A DNA stretch of 64,000 bases, taken from assembly GCA_046583095.1 (NCBI GenBank), contig JAYGDB010000116.1:1-64000 (forward strand), in the 5' to 3' direction. Shown here piece by piece: positions 41,153 through 48,938 of the stretch. The translations under genes and the position numbers were made by a program. How positions within the stretch are numbered: position 1 is the stretch's first letter; every line of letters begins with the position of its first letter. This DNA is from JAJDAN01 sp046583095 (GTDB lineage: Bacteria; Myxococcota_A; UBA9160; UBA4427). The notes beneath the pieces are model-generated. The model was given only the letters and a program-made list of their open reading frames with translations. It made no database searches and was not told the origin of the DNA.

Positions 41153-43363
41153 TCAGGGGCGGCTCGCCCCGGGCCGCCACGGCTCGACTTCGTCGGTCAG
41201 GATCGTGATGCCCCGCGGCGGGCGCTCTCCACTGCTTCGGATGAGCATGCGAGCAACCGAGAAGTCGAGCACACCCGAACGCTCGCGCAGCGGCTTCGCA
41301 ACCGTCAGGCACTGGGTCCGGCCACGGCCCGGGTCGGGGACGAACGCATAGCGGAGCCGCAATCGGCTGCCGGGAGCCAATCTTCGGGTCGTGTCGAGCC
41401 GAACCTCGAGCGGACCCTTCAAGCGGTGCCTCAGTTCGACCCCGACCCGACGACCCACCGTCACGTCGAGCTCGACCTCGATCCACTCGCCGTCGCGCAG
41501 GTCGACGTTCTGGCCGCCATGGAGCATGCGCGGCTCGGCGTCCGGCAGTACGAACCTGCGCTCGGCCATCAGCTCGATCACCCCGAGGTCGCTCGCGGCC
41601 GCGCCACTCGTGAGACTCCAGCGGGCCACCGAGGCGACGAGGCCCCCGTCCGGCTCGGACCAGGCAGCCGGGCGACGCGTGGCTCCGAACACGCCGTCCG
41701 GCACCTCGAACGCCTCGCAAAGCTCGAACCGCTTTCGGCACAGCAGCAGGCGGCCGAGCGGGTCGATCGCTCCCGCTGCACCGCGACGGCTGTTCGCGAA
41801 GAACACGTGCCGTCCATCGGGGTAGTGGCGAAACACGCTGCGCCCCAGGAGTCCGGCCCGAGTGGCCTCTTCACCACGGGACAGGTAGTCGAGGACCGAG
41901 ACCGGCAGATCCGAGAGGGCGAAGGGCGCATCGACGCGCGCGCTGCCGATCCCGGGCCCCGCGGCAACCAGGAATCCCCAGTTCTGACTAATGAGCCGCA
42001 AGAGAGTGTCGCCCGCGTCGCGGCGGCCACGCGATTCGTCCGACGATACGAGCACCAGGGTGTCCTCGAGAACGCCCATCGCCTCGAGCGACTTGAGGAG
42101 CCGCCCGACCTCGAGATCCGCGTAGGCAAGCGCACGCTCGAAGTCATCGGCCTGATCGGGCTCGAACTCGTCCGGAACCAGGTAGGGGTGGTGAGTGCCG
42201 ACGGTCAACAGCGTCGCGAACCAGGGACCCTCGCGGGCTCGAAGTCGCCGAACGAGCGCCAAGCCTGCTCGAAACAGGGTGGCGTCATCGACTCCCCATG
42301 CGCTTCGGGCCGCCGCCTCCGCGAACGAGAGATCCCCTCGGACCTCCTGGAATCCGATTCGCGGCAGGAACTGGTCCTTCAGCATGAAGGCAAGCGGTGC
42401 AGCCTGGAGGTAGGCGGTGTGGTAGCCCGCGTCCTGGAGGAGTCTCGGAAGGCAGGTGGTCAGCCCGGTCGCCGCGTGGACGGACATCTTCGGCGTACCG
42501 GGGAGCAATTTCGGGAGATCGCCACACAGGGCGGCGTAGAGGCCTCGGTTCGTGTTGACCTGGTGGGTCACGAATGTCGAGAAGGAACGGTGGCGGCGCG
42601 CGAACGCGTCGAGTTCGAGCATCGTCGGCCCGGCCTGTTGCCCGTGCGCCAGCGCGAGGGAGGGCAGATACGCAGCCGAGACCGACTCGACCAGCACGAG
42701 CAGGACGTTCGGGGTGCCGGTCGGGACACCGACCTCCCGTTCTCCCGAAAGATCGACGGCGAGGTCCGAGGCGATGGACGCGGAACTCGCCGCGGAGAGC
42801 GATCCGCGGGTGTCCGCCCAGTCGTGGAGCAGAGCGTGGGTCTGGCGCCAGTCCGCAACGTCCGGACTCCAGCCGATGGAAGCGTGAAGCCCCAGGAGGA
42901 GCGCACCGGAAACGAAGCCAGCCGCAATTTGCTTGGATGTCGCGTACGCGAGACGCCCCGCCCACGATAGGCACAGGCTGAGAATCGTCGCGACGAGGGG
43001 CCATCCCGGCGAGAACAGCTGCAGACCCGATCCGAGCAGGAAAGTGGCATCGGCGAGGTAGCCCGCATCTCGGAACGAAGGCAACGCATCGAGGGAGCGA
43101 ACCGACTCATAACTGATCAGCTGAATGACGAGCCAAACGAAAACGATCGCCAGGCCGCCCGCGCGAGACCGACGAAGCACCGCCAGTACGAGGCCGCTCA
43201 CGATCGCGGCCAACCCGAGGTCCGCGATGAAGCCGACGGCATCGTAGGGGGAAGCAACCTGGCCGCCTGCAGCTCGCAAGAGCAGAACTGCGCGAAGCAG
43301 CCAGGCCGGAAGCAACACGGCGGTGAGCAGGCAAGCTAGACGCAGTCGCTCCGCCACGTTCAC
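41153..43363 (-). CDS. LtaS/OpgB-like membrane sulfatase-family enzyme
   Basis: 736 residues. Several N-terminal membrane helices (within about 1-170) are followed by a periplasmic alkaline-phosphatase-fold domain. 'NVLLVLVESVSAAYL' supplies the first metal acid, T271 in 'QVNTNRGLYAALCGD' is the likely nucleophile, and 'TVGTHHPY' a substrate histidine. Where LtaS has a GDH metal motif this protein has S-S-D442-E443-S, so one ligand is changed. Family members transfer phosphoglycerol or phosphoethanolamine to envelope polymers; the substrate here is unknown. GTG start with AGGGG 6 nt upstream. Confidence 0.82.
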   Translation of the reverse strand: MNVAERLRLACLLTAVLLPAWLLRAVLLLRAAGGQVASPYDAVGFIADLGLAAIVSGLVLAVLRRSRAGGLAIVFVWLVIQLISYESVRSLDALPSFRDAGYLADATFLLGSGLQLFSPGWPLVATILSLCLSWAGRLAYATSKQIAAGFVSGALLLGLHASIGWSPDVADWRQTHALLHDWADTRGSLSAASSASIASDLAVDLSGEREVGVPTGTPNVLLVLVESVSAAYLPSLALAHGQQAGPTMLELDAFARRHRSFSTFVTHQVNTNRGLYAALCGDLPKLLPGTPKMSVHAATGLTTCLPRLLQDAGYHTAYLQAAPLAFMLKDQFLPRIGFQEVRGDLSFAEAAARSAWGVDDATLFRAGLALVRRLRAREGPWFATLLTVGTHHPYLVPDEFEPDQADDFERALAYADLEVGRLLKSLEAMGVLEDTLVLVSSDESRGRRDAGDTLLRLISQNWGFLVAAGPGIGSARVDAPFALSDLPVSVLDYLSRGEEATRAGLLGRSVFRHYPDGRHVFFANSRRGAAGAIDPLGRLLLCRKRFELCEAFEVPDGVFGATRRPAAWSEPDGGLVASVARWSLTSGAAASDLGVIELMAERRFVLPDAEPRMLHGGQNVDLRDGEWIEVELDVTVGRRVGVELRHRLKGPLEVRLDTTRRLAPGSRLRLRYAFVPDPGRGRTQCLTVAKPLRERSGVLDFSVARMLIRSSGERPPRGITILTDEVEPWRPGASRP

Positions 43364-43460
43364 GTCGCGCCCCTGCCCGCGGACGCGAGCAACATCGTCG
43401 ATCCCACAAGCCGTGCGATGAGCAAACAGCTGTCGCGGGCCGGGGGCGCCAATCGAGCCC

Positions 43461-44441
43461 TCAGCCCCATGCCGAAGCGCGACGCTCGAGCGCCTCGCTC
43501 ACCAGCTCCTGGATTCGCTCGCGTAGCTCCTCGATGACGCCCGAGAGGAGCGACTCGTCGTCGAGTGCACCCGCCCCGAGATCCTCGAGCGAGATCGGCT
43601 CGCCAACGCGGATGATCCACTTGGTCGGCAGCGGCAACAGGCCCAGGGGCCCCAGCAGCGGGAACGTGGGGGTCACAGGCGCGAAGGGCAACCCGATGGC
43701 CCGCGCCGGCAGATCCGCCTTGAACAGGATGGGGTGGGCCTCTTCTGCGCCCACGATGCCCACGGGCACGAGGGGCGCGCGGTTCTCGAGCGCGGCCCGG
43801 ATCACGCCACTGCGACCGAATCGCTTCAGCCGGTAGCGCTCGGCGAAGACCTTGGCGGCGCCCCTCACACCCTCGGGAAACGCGATGACCGAGTGACCGG
43901 TCCGCAGCAACCGGTCCGCGTTCTCGCGACACGCACGCACGCCTCCGAGCTGCGCGAGATAGGGCTGCGCGAAGGGCAGCGTCATGAGCCAGTCCGCCAC
44001 CAGGAAGCGCGGGCGATCACGCGTGGGGTGCCACCGCTCGACCGCGTGGGAGAGCATCAATCCGTCATACGGAAGCAGTCCCGAACAGTTCGCGACGAAC
44101 AGGTTCGGACCTCCGGAATCGATCGCGTCCAGGCCGCTCACCTCGGCCCGCCAGTAGCGATCCATCAGGAAGTCGAGGAGCATGCGCGAGCGATCGAGGC
44201 TGACGTCGTCCATTCCGAACTCGTCGACCTCGCCCGAGCGCTCGACCATGCCGAGGCTGCCGAAGCGGTGGCGGAGCTCGTTGAAAGCCGCCTGCCAGTC
44301 GAACTCCCGGAGCGACTCGTTGTCGACCCGAGTCTCCGGCCGAGTGGACGAGCGTGAGCGGATCTTTCGTCGCAGATCGCTCAGCGCGAGATGAAGGACC
44401 TCGAGTTCGTCGTGTTCGCTCGTACCAGGACCCGAGTCCAT
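43461..44441 (-). CDS. PlsC-like lysophospholipid acyltransferase
   Basis: 326 residues. The acyltransferase fold is seen in 'VANCSGLLPYDG', 'GHSVIAFPEGVRGAAKVF' (the FPEG motif) and 'APLVPVGIVGAEEAHPIL'. In the first motif the usual histidine is C119 (N-C-S-G), so catalysis may be altered. ATG 44441 overlaps the epimerase stop (TGATG) and is preferred to an upstream GTG-like extension inside that gene. A partner role with the epimerase is implied, possibly in lipid or glycolipid synthesis. Confidence 0.82.
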   Translation of the reverse strand: MDSGPGTSEHDELEVLHLALSDLRRKIRSRSSTRPETRVDNESLREFDWQAAFNELRHRFGSLGMVERSGEVDEFGMDDVSLDRSRMLLDFLMDRYWRAEVSGLDAIDSGGPNLFVANCSGLLPYDGLMLSHAVERWHPTRDRPRFLVADWLMTLPFAQPYLAQLGGVRACRENADRLLRTGHSVIAFPEGVRGAAKVFAERYRLKRFGRSGVIRAALENRAPLVPVGIVGAEEAHPILFKADLPARAIGLPFAPVTPTFPLLGPLGLLPLPTKWIIRVGEPISLEDLGAGALDDESLLSGVIEELRERIQELVSEALERRASAWG

Positions 44442-45463
44442 CAGCCGAATCGCTCCATCCGTCGTGATGAGACGAAGGAGATCCAAGCCTCCTTCGTGGT
44501 GTAGACAGGCTCGCCAAAGGTCTGCCAGCCGCGGTCGCCGTCGGCGATCCAGAGATAACGAAGGTAGTCGAAGAAGCCAGCCGGAAGATCGCCCGTCTGG
44601 TCCTGGGAGGGAATACTCGGCATGCGCTGCAGCAGCCAGTTCGGGAGCGGCAGGCTGCGCTTGCCGGCCAGTGCGAGCAGCGTCGAGAGCGGAAGCACTC
44701 CGCGACCGACGACGTTGTATACCCCCGGATGCGCCTCCAGGGTCGCCTTTTCGAAGACACTCACGAGATCGCCCTCGTGGATGAACTGCAGCAGCGGGTC
44801 ATAGCCGAGCACGACCGGCACCACGGGCCGATCGAAGTAGCGCACCACGTGATCGACGTAGGTCGGCCCCATGACCCAGCAGTGGCGGAGCACGCAGACC
44901 TGGACGTCCGGGTGCCTCGGCATCCACCGGGTCAGCAACTCCTCGGTCTCCACGCGATTCCGGATGCAGTGCGCATCGACATGCCCGGCGAGCGTCCGCT
45001 CCTCGTCGAGGAAATTCGGGTTGGTCGGATCGGGGCCGTAGAGCATCGTGGAGGAGGCCAGGACGAGCCGCTGCACCTTCGCGGCCGAGCAGGCGTTCAT
45101 GACGCGAAGGCTGCCGAGCGTCTCCAACTCGTGGTCGTACTCGAGATTGGCGCTCGGGGACCTCCGAAACGCGAGGTGCACCACGACCTCCACCTGCTCG
45201 TCTGCCAGAATCGTCGCCAGGTCGCCGCTGGCGGTCGCATGGGTGAGGTCGAGAGGACGGAATGCGATACGCCCCTCGAGACCGAGCGGCTGGCGCAGAT
45301 CGATGCCCACCAATCGCGGAGGGTCCGGAAGCGCCAGGAGCCGCTCGGCAAGGCGCTGGCCCACGAACGTGTTGAGGCCCGTAAGGGCGACGCTACGGGG
45401 TCCTCTCACGCTCGCCGGTCGCTCGCTCGGAAGCTGGGTTCCATCAGCCACGGCCGATACCAT
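44441..45463 (-). CDS. NAD-dependent epimerase/dehydratase (extended SDR)
   Basis: 340 residues. It has the Rossmann loop 'LTGLNTFVGQRLAERLL', the serine of 'LASSTMLYGP', and 'QFIHEGDLVSVFEKA'. The expected YxxxK reads 'AHCIRNRVETEELL', so the catalytic Tyr and Lys are not in place. It may therefore bind NAD(P) without normal dehydrogenase chemistry. It is the first gene of a pair with the PlsC-like gene. ATG 45463 is 8 nt from the divergent HDAC-family gene. Confidence 0.8.
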   Translation of the reverse strand: MVSAVADGTQLPSERPASVRGPRSVALTGLNTFVGQRLAERLLALPDPPRLVGIDLRQPLGLEGRIAFRPLDLTHATASGDLATILADEQVEVVVHLAFRRSPSANLEYDHELETLGSLRVMNACSAAKVQRLVLASSTMLYGPDPTNPNFLDEERTLAGHVDAHCIRNRVETEELLTRWMPRHPDVQVCVLRHCWVMGPTYVDHVVRYFDRPVVPVVLGYDPLLQFIHEGDLVSVFEKATLEAHPGVYNVVGRGVLPLSTLLALAGKRSLPLPNWLLQRMPSIPSQDQTGDLPAGFFDYLRYLWIADGDRGWQTFGEPVYTTKEAWISFVSSRRMERFG

Positions 45464-45471
45464 CGTCGATC

Positions 45472-46530
45472 ATGGGCCAGTTGGGCAAGATCCTCGTCGT
45501 TGCCGATCCGCGATACCAGGATCACCAGGGGCCGGACGGCCACCCGGAGCGTCCGGAACGCCTCTTGGCGGTCGAGGAAGCGCTCTCGGAGTTCGAGGAC
45601 GCGATCGAGCGTCGCTCTCCGAGAGCCGCCGAAGCCCACGAGATCCAGCGCGTACACGGACGCGAACACTGGGCTCGGGTCGAGCAATCCGCCGACCTTC
45701 CCCCCAGCCGCCTCGACCCTGACACCTACACGTGTCGGGAGAGCTTCGAGGTCGCGCGTCTGGCGGCCGGGGGCACGCTCGACCTCGCGTGCAGCATCGC
45801 CGCTGGCGAGGCAACGTGCGGGATCGCAGCCGTCAGGCCACCCGGCCATCACGCGGAGGCGGATCGGGCAATGGGCTTCTGCCTGTTCAACAACGTGGCG
45901 ATTGCGGCACGGGCACTCCAGGCCGAGCACGGCCTCGACAAGCTGTTGATCCTGGACTGGGACGTGCATCACGGAAACGGAACCCAGCACTCCTTCGAGG
46001 ACGATCCCTCCGTCCTGTACGCCTCGACACACCAGTTCCCCTACTACCCCGGCACGGGGGACTTCGGCGAAGCGGGGACTGGCCGCGGGCTGGGCACGAC
46101 ACTGAACATTCCGATGCCCGCCGGCTGCGGTGACGCCGAGTATGTCGGTGCGTTGGCGCGACTGCTGGTTCCCGTAGCTCTGCAGTATCAACCGCAGATG
46201 ATCCTCGTGTCGTGCGGATTCGACGCCCACCGCGACGACCCGCTCGCCTCGATGGACGTGACCGAGGCCGGCTACCGGGCGATGACGCAAATCGTGCGAT
46301 CCCTCGCCGACGAGACCTGCGACGGCCGGATCCTGTTCGTGCTGGAGGGGGGCTATGCCAGTTCGGGCCTGCTGGAGGGATCTCGTGCTGTGCTCGCCAC
46401 GATGTCGTCCGCCGAAAACGAAAACACCAGTTATTTCAACAGGTTAGAACCGAACCGGACGCTTCGGAGCATCCTCGAGCGGGCCGCCTCGGTACACGGG
46501 GGACGCTGCCCAGACATCGACACCGGCTGA
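45472..46530 (+). CDS. Histone-deacetylase-family hydrolase (class II-like)
   Basis: 352 residues, HDAC/acetoin-utilisation/acetylpolyamine amidohydrolase fold. The zinc ligands are D-x-H in 'DWDVHHGNGTQHS' and the Asp of 'GFDAHRDDPLA'; the active-site 'RPPGHHAE' histidines and 'LEGGY' are intact. Bacterial members deacetylate small amides, polyamines or proteins; the substrate is unknown. TACCAT lies 8 nt before the ATG and no Shine-Dalgarno is seen. Confidence 0.9.
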   Translation: MGQLGKILVVADPRYQDHQGPDGHPERPERLLAVEEALSEFEDAIERRSPRAAEAHEIQRVHGREHWARVEQSADLPPSRLDPDTYTCRESFEVARLAAGGTLDLACSIAAGEATCGIAAVRPPGHHAEADRAMGFCLFNNVAIAARALQAEHGLDKLLILDWDVHHGNGTQHSFEDDPSVLYASTHQFPYYPGTGDFGEAGTGRGLGTTLNIPMPAGCGDAEYVGALARLLVPVALQYQPQMILVSCGFDAHRDDPLASMDVTEAGYRAMTQIVRSLADETCDGRILFVLEGGYASSGLLEGSRAVLATMSSAENENTSYFNRLEPNRTLRSILERAASVHGGRCPDIDTG

Positions 46531-46600
46531 ATTGAGATCCCCGCAGCATGCAAGTCCGCATGACAGCTAAGGACACAAGTCAGCCCCGAAGTTGTCTCGG

Positions 46601-46705
46601 TTGGCATTTTTCGGTGGCAAATGGGAAAAATCACTAGTCTGGAGGTGGCGAGAGGGATCTGGTGGTATAGAGTGGCGCGCGAGGACAGCGGCGGAAACCA
46701 ATCTC
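46601..46705 (+). promoter_or_regulatory. mraZ leader/promoter region with repeated TGG triplets
   Basis: Seven TGG triplets lie in the 75 nt before mraZ (46615 to 46675), including a TGGTATAGAG/TGG pair 10 nt apart, like the TGGG repeats MraZ binds elsewhere. TATAGA (46666-46671) may be a -10; no good -35 is seen. MraZ autoregulation is inferred. Confidence 0.3.
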
Positions 46706-47161
46706 ATGTCATTTCGGGGCCGCTTCAATCACACGCTAGACAACAAGGGACGCGTCAGCATCCCTACGGGGTTCAGGATGGAGATCCAGAGGCTCGGCGG
46801 TGACAGAGCACCCATTCTGACGCGAGGCAAGGACCACCTCCGCCTTTACCCGGCCGAAACGTTCGATGACATCGAACAGAGGCTCTCCACCAAGTCGAGC
46901 CTCAACCCGCACGTCGAGAAGCTCCAGCGCTTCATGATCGGCGACTGCATCCCGTGCGCCATCGATGCGCAGGGTCGCATCACCATCCCCGCACTCTTCC
47001 GCGACTTCGCCGACCTCGCGGGCAAGATCACGCTCTCGGGCGTGTTGGAGAAGATTGAGATCTGGAATCCCGATCGTTTCGAGGCTGCTCAGATGCGCAC
47101 GCTGGACAACCTCGACGAGATCCAGATCGCGGTGGATCAGAGTTCCAACGGCTCCGAGTGA
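46706..47161 (+). CDS. mraZ: Transcriptional regulator MraZ
   Basis: 151 residues with two SpoVT/AbrB-like halves. The first begins 'FRGRFNHTLDNKGRVSIP' and the second has 'IDAQGRITIPALFRDFA', both carrying the DxKGR/DxxGR signature. MraZ forms a ring that represses the dcw operon it heads. The frame is open back to 46592, but family similarity starts at ATG 46706. Confidence 0.93.
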   Translation: MSFRGRFNHTLDNKGRVSIPTGFRMEIQRLGGDRAPILTRGKDHLRLYPAETFDDIEQRLSTKSSLNPHVEKLQRFMIGDCIPCAIDAQGRITIPALFRDFADLAGKITLSGVLEKIEIWNPDRFEAAQMRTLDNLDEIQIAVDQSSNGSE

Positions 47162-47185
47162 ACAAGGAGCCACCAGGAGTTCGAG

Positions 47186-47200
47186 TTTTTTTGGGGGGGG
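47186..47200 (+). repeat. T7-G8 homopolymer tract
   Basis: Seven T followed directly by eight G, in the non-coding gap between mraZ and rsmH. This is unusual in such a GC-balanced coding region and is prone to slippage; a length change would alter spacing in the dcw leader, not a protein. Confidence 0.9.
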
Positions 47201-47236
47201 ACTGGGTGAGGCAACTCATCCAGTAAGAGAGGTCGG

Positions 47237-47253
47237 GGTGTCCCCGGGACACC
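47237..47253. repeat. Perfect palindrome in the mraZ-rsmH gap
   Basis: GGTGTCCC-C-GGGACACC: 8-bp arms around a single C, 145 nt before the rsmH GTG. It could be an operator half-site pair or, less likely with a 1-nt loop, a hairpin. Confidence 0.7.
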
Positions 47254-47382
47254 ACTGTATGACTGCGGGGCGGTTACTGGGGGGTACGCACCGTGGTCTA
47301 GGTTTTCCGGGGCACCCCACTCTTCTTCTGACTTCCCCGATCCCGTCTCCCAGGAGGCACGGACGGGAGGCGCCCCGCGGTA

Positions 47383-48354
47383 GTGGCTAGCGAATTCGCC
47401 CATCGCCCCGTTTTGCTCGCAGAGAGCGTCGGCCACCTGAATCTGAAATCGGGCGACGTCATCGTAGACGGTACCCTTGGCGGAGGCGGCCACGCCGAAG
47501 CGATCCTGCACGACACGGATCCGGACGGCCGCCTGATCGGCCTCGACGTCGATCCCGACGCGCTCGAGGCAGCTGGCCGCAGGCTCGCCGGATTCGGCGA
47601 TCGCGTTCGCATGGTTCAGGCGTCATTCCGCGACCTCGTTCGAGTTCTCGAGGAACTGGGGATCCCGAGCGTCGACGGCGTGCTCTTCGACCTGGGGGTG
47701 TCCTCGTTTCAGTTCGATCAGGCTGGGCGCGGGTTTCGCTTCTCGGGCGATGCCACCGAAACCGCCTCGACACGGCTCGACATGCGAATGGACCCGACGC
47801 GAGGCGAAACTGTCGCCCAACTCCTGCGCCATGCCTCCGAGGCGAGCTTGCAGGAGACGTTCCAGAACTACGCCGAACTGCGCGGCTCCAAGCGACTCGC
47901 TCGCGCGATCGTGGAGGCTCGAAGCCAGGCGCCTCTCGAAACCGCCGCCGATCTGCTGCGAGTGATCCGCGACGCTCGCATCGGCGGCGGCCGCCGGCAC
48001 CACCCCGCAACCCGGGTCTTCCAGGCATTGCGAATCGCGGTGAACGACGAACTCGGCGCCCTGCGCGAGGGGCTGGACGCGGCGGTCACCAGCCTGCGTC
48101 CGGGCGGACGGCTGGTGGTGATGTCGTATCACTCGCTCGAGGACCGGATCGTCAAGCGGCACTTCCGGGACGGCCAGCGCGGCTGCACCTGCCCTCCCCG
48201 CACCCCGATGTGCGTGTGCGGCAACTCGGTGACGTGGGAAATTCTCACCCGACGGCCGGTCGCACCGACCGACCAGGAGATCGCGGCGAACCCACGCGCC
48301 CGCTCCGCTCGCCTGCGGGCTGCCGAACGGGTGGCCGTGGGAGAGGCTGCATGA
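47383..48354 (+). CDS. rsmH: 16S rRNA cytosine-1402 N4-methyltransferase RsmH (MraW)
   Basis: 323 residues, SAM-dependent. 'RPVLLAESVGHL', 'VDGTLGGGGHAEAIL', 'GVLFDLGVSSFQFDQAGRGF' and 'MSYHSLEDRIVKRHF' are the family signatures. GTG start with GGGAGG 12 nt upstream. A 221-nt non-coding gap separates it from mraZ. Its stop overlaps the ftsL start (ATGA). Confidence 0.94.
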   Translation: MASEFAHRPVLLAESVGHLNLKSGDVIVDGTLGGGGHAEAILHDTDPDGRLIGLDVDPDALEAAGRRLAGFGDRVRMVQASFRDLVRVLEELGIPSVDGVLFDLGVSSFQFDQAGRGFRFSGDATETASTRLDMRMDPTRGETVAQLLRHASEASLQETFQNYAELRGSKRLARAIVEARSQAPLETAADLLRVIRDARIGGGRRHHPATRVFQALRIAVNDELGALREGLDAAVTSLRPGGRLVVMSYHSLEDRIVKRHFRDGQRGCTCPPRTPMCVCGNSVTWEILTRRPVAPTDQEIAANPRARSARLRAAERVAVGEAA

Positions 48355-48938
48355 ACCGGCGTCGGACATCGAAACGGATCCTGGCAACCCGCTCCACCCG
48401 CTCCGTGAAGCGACAGCGACCGCGCCACCGCAAGACCTCCCGGCGAGCCACCCGATGGATTGCCCTCGACCGGCTACGCGCGCGCCTCGGCCGGTCGATC
48501 GATCGCTGGGCCGAGCGCACGTCGGATCGCGCGACCGATCCCGGAACCCCTCTCGTCGGCCTCGACATCACCAGGCTGCCGAGCCGACTCCGGACGAGTT
48601 CCTGGGGACCGGTCGCGATAGCGATCGTCGGCGGCGCCTTGTTCCTGGCGTTCCTGCGGATCGACGTGATCCGCATGGGCTTCACGCTGGCCGGGACGTT
48701 CGACGAGACGCACCGTCTCGAAGAGCTCAAGCGCGAGCTCACCGTGGACATGCGGCAGCTGCGGGATCCGGCTGCGCTCATCCGACACGCACGAGAGTTG
48801 GGTTTCCGTCGGGCAGAGCGTCTGATCGAACTCGACGGAAACGGCCCGGTGCACAGGCCCTCTGCTGTCGAGGAGCCTGCGGGCGCGATCGAACTCGTAT
48901 CCGCTTCGCCCCGCCGCCCCCTAGGTGAGAACCCATGA
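48351..48938 (+). CDS. ftsL: FtsL-like division protein with long basic cytoplasmic tail
   Basis: 195 residues. Identified by position between rsmH and ftsI and by topology: one membrane helix (about 85-103) then a short coiled-coil ('FDETHRLEELKRELTVDMRQ') and 'ELGFRRAERLIEL', as in FtsL. The cytoplasmic N-terminus of about 84 residues is strongly basic and far longer than usual (E. coli FtsL: about 35). ATG 48351 overlaps the rsmH stop. FtsL joins FtsB and FtsQ to activate FtsWI. Confidence 0.8.
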   Translation: MNRRRTSKRILATRSTRSVKRQRPRHRKTSRRATRWIALDRLRARLGRSIDRWAERTSDRATDPGTPLVGLDITRLPSRLRTSSWGPVAIAIVGGALFLAFLRIDVIRMGFTLAGTFDETHRLEELKRELTVDMRQLRDPAALIRHARELGFRRAERLIELDGNGPVHRPSAVEEPAGAIELVSASPRRPLGENP

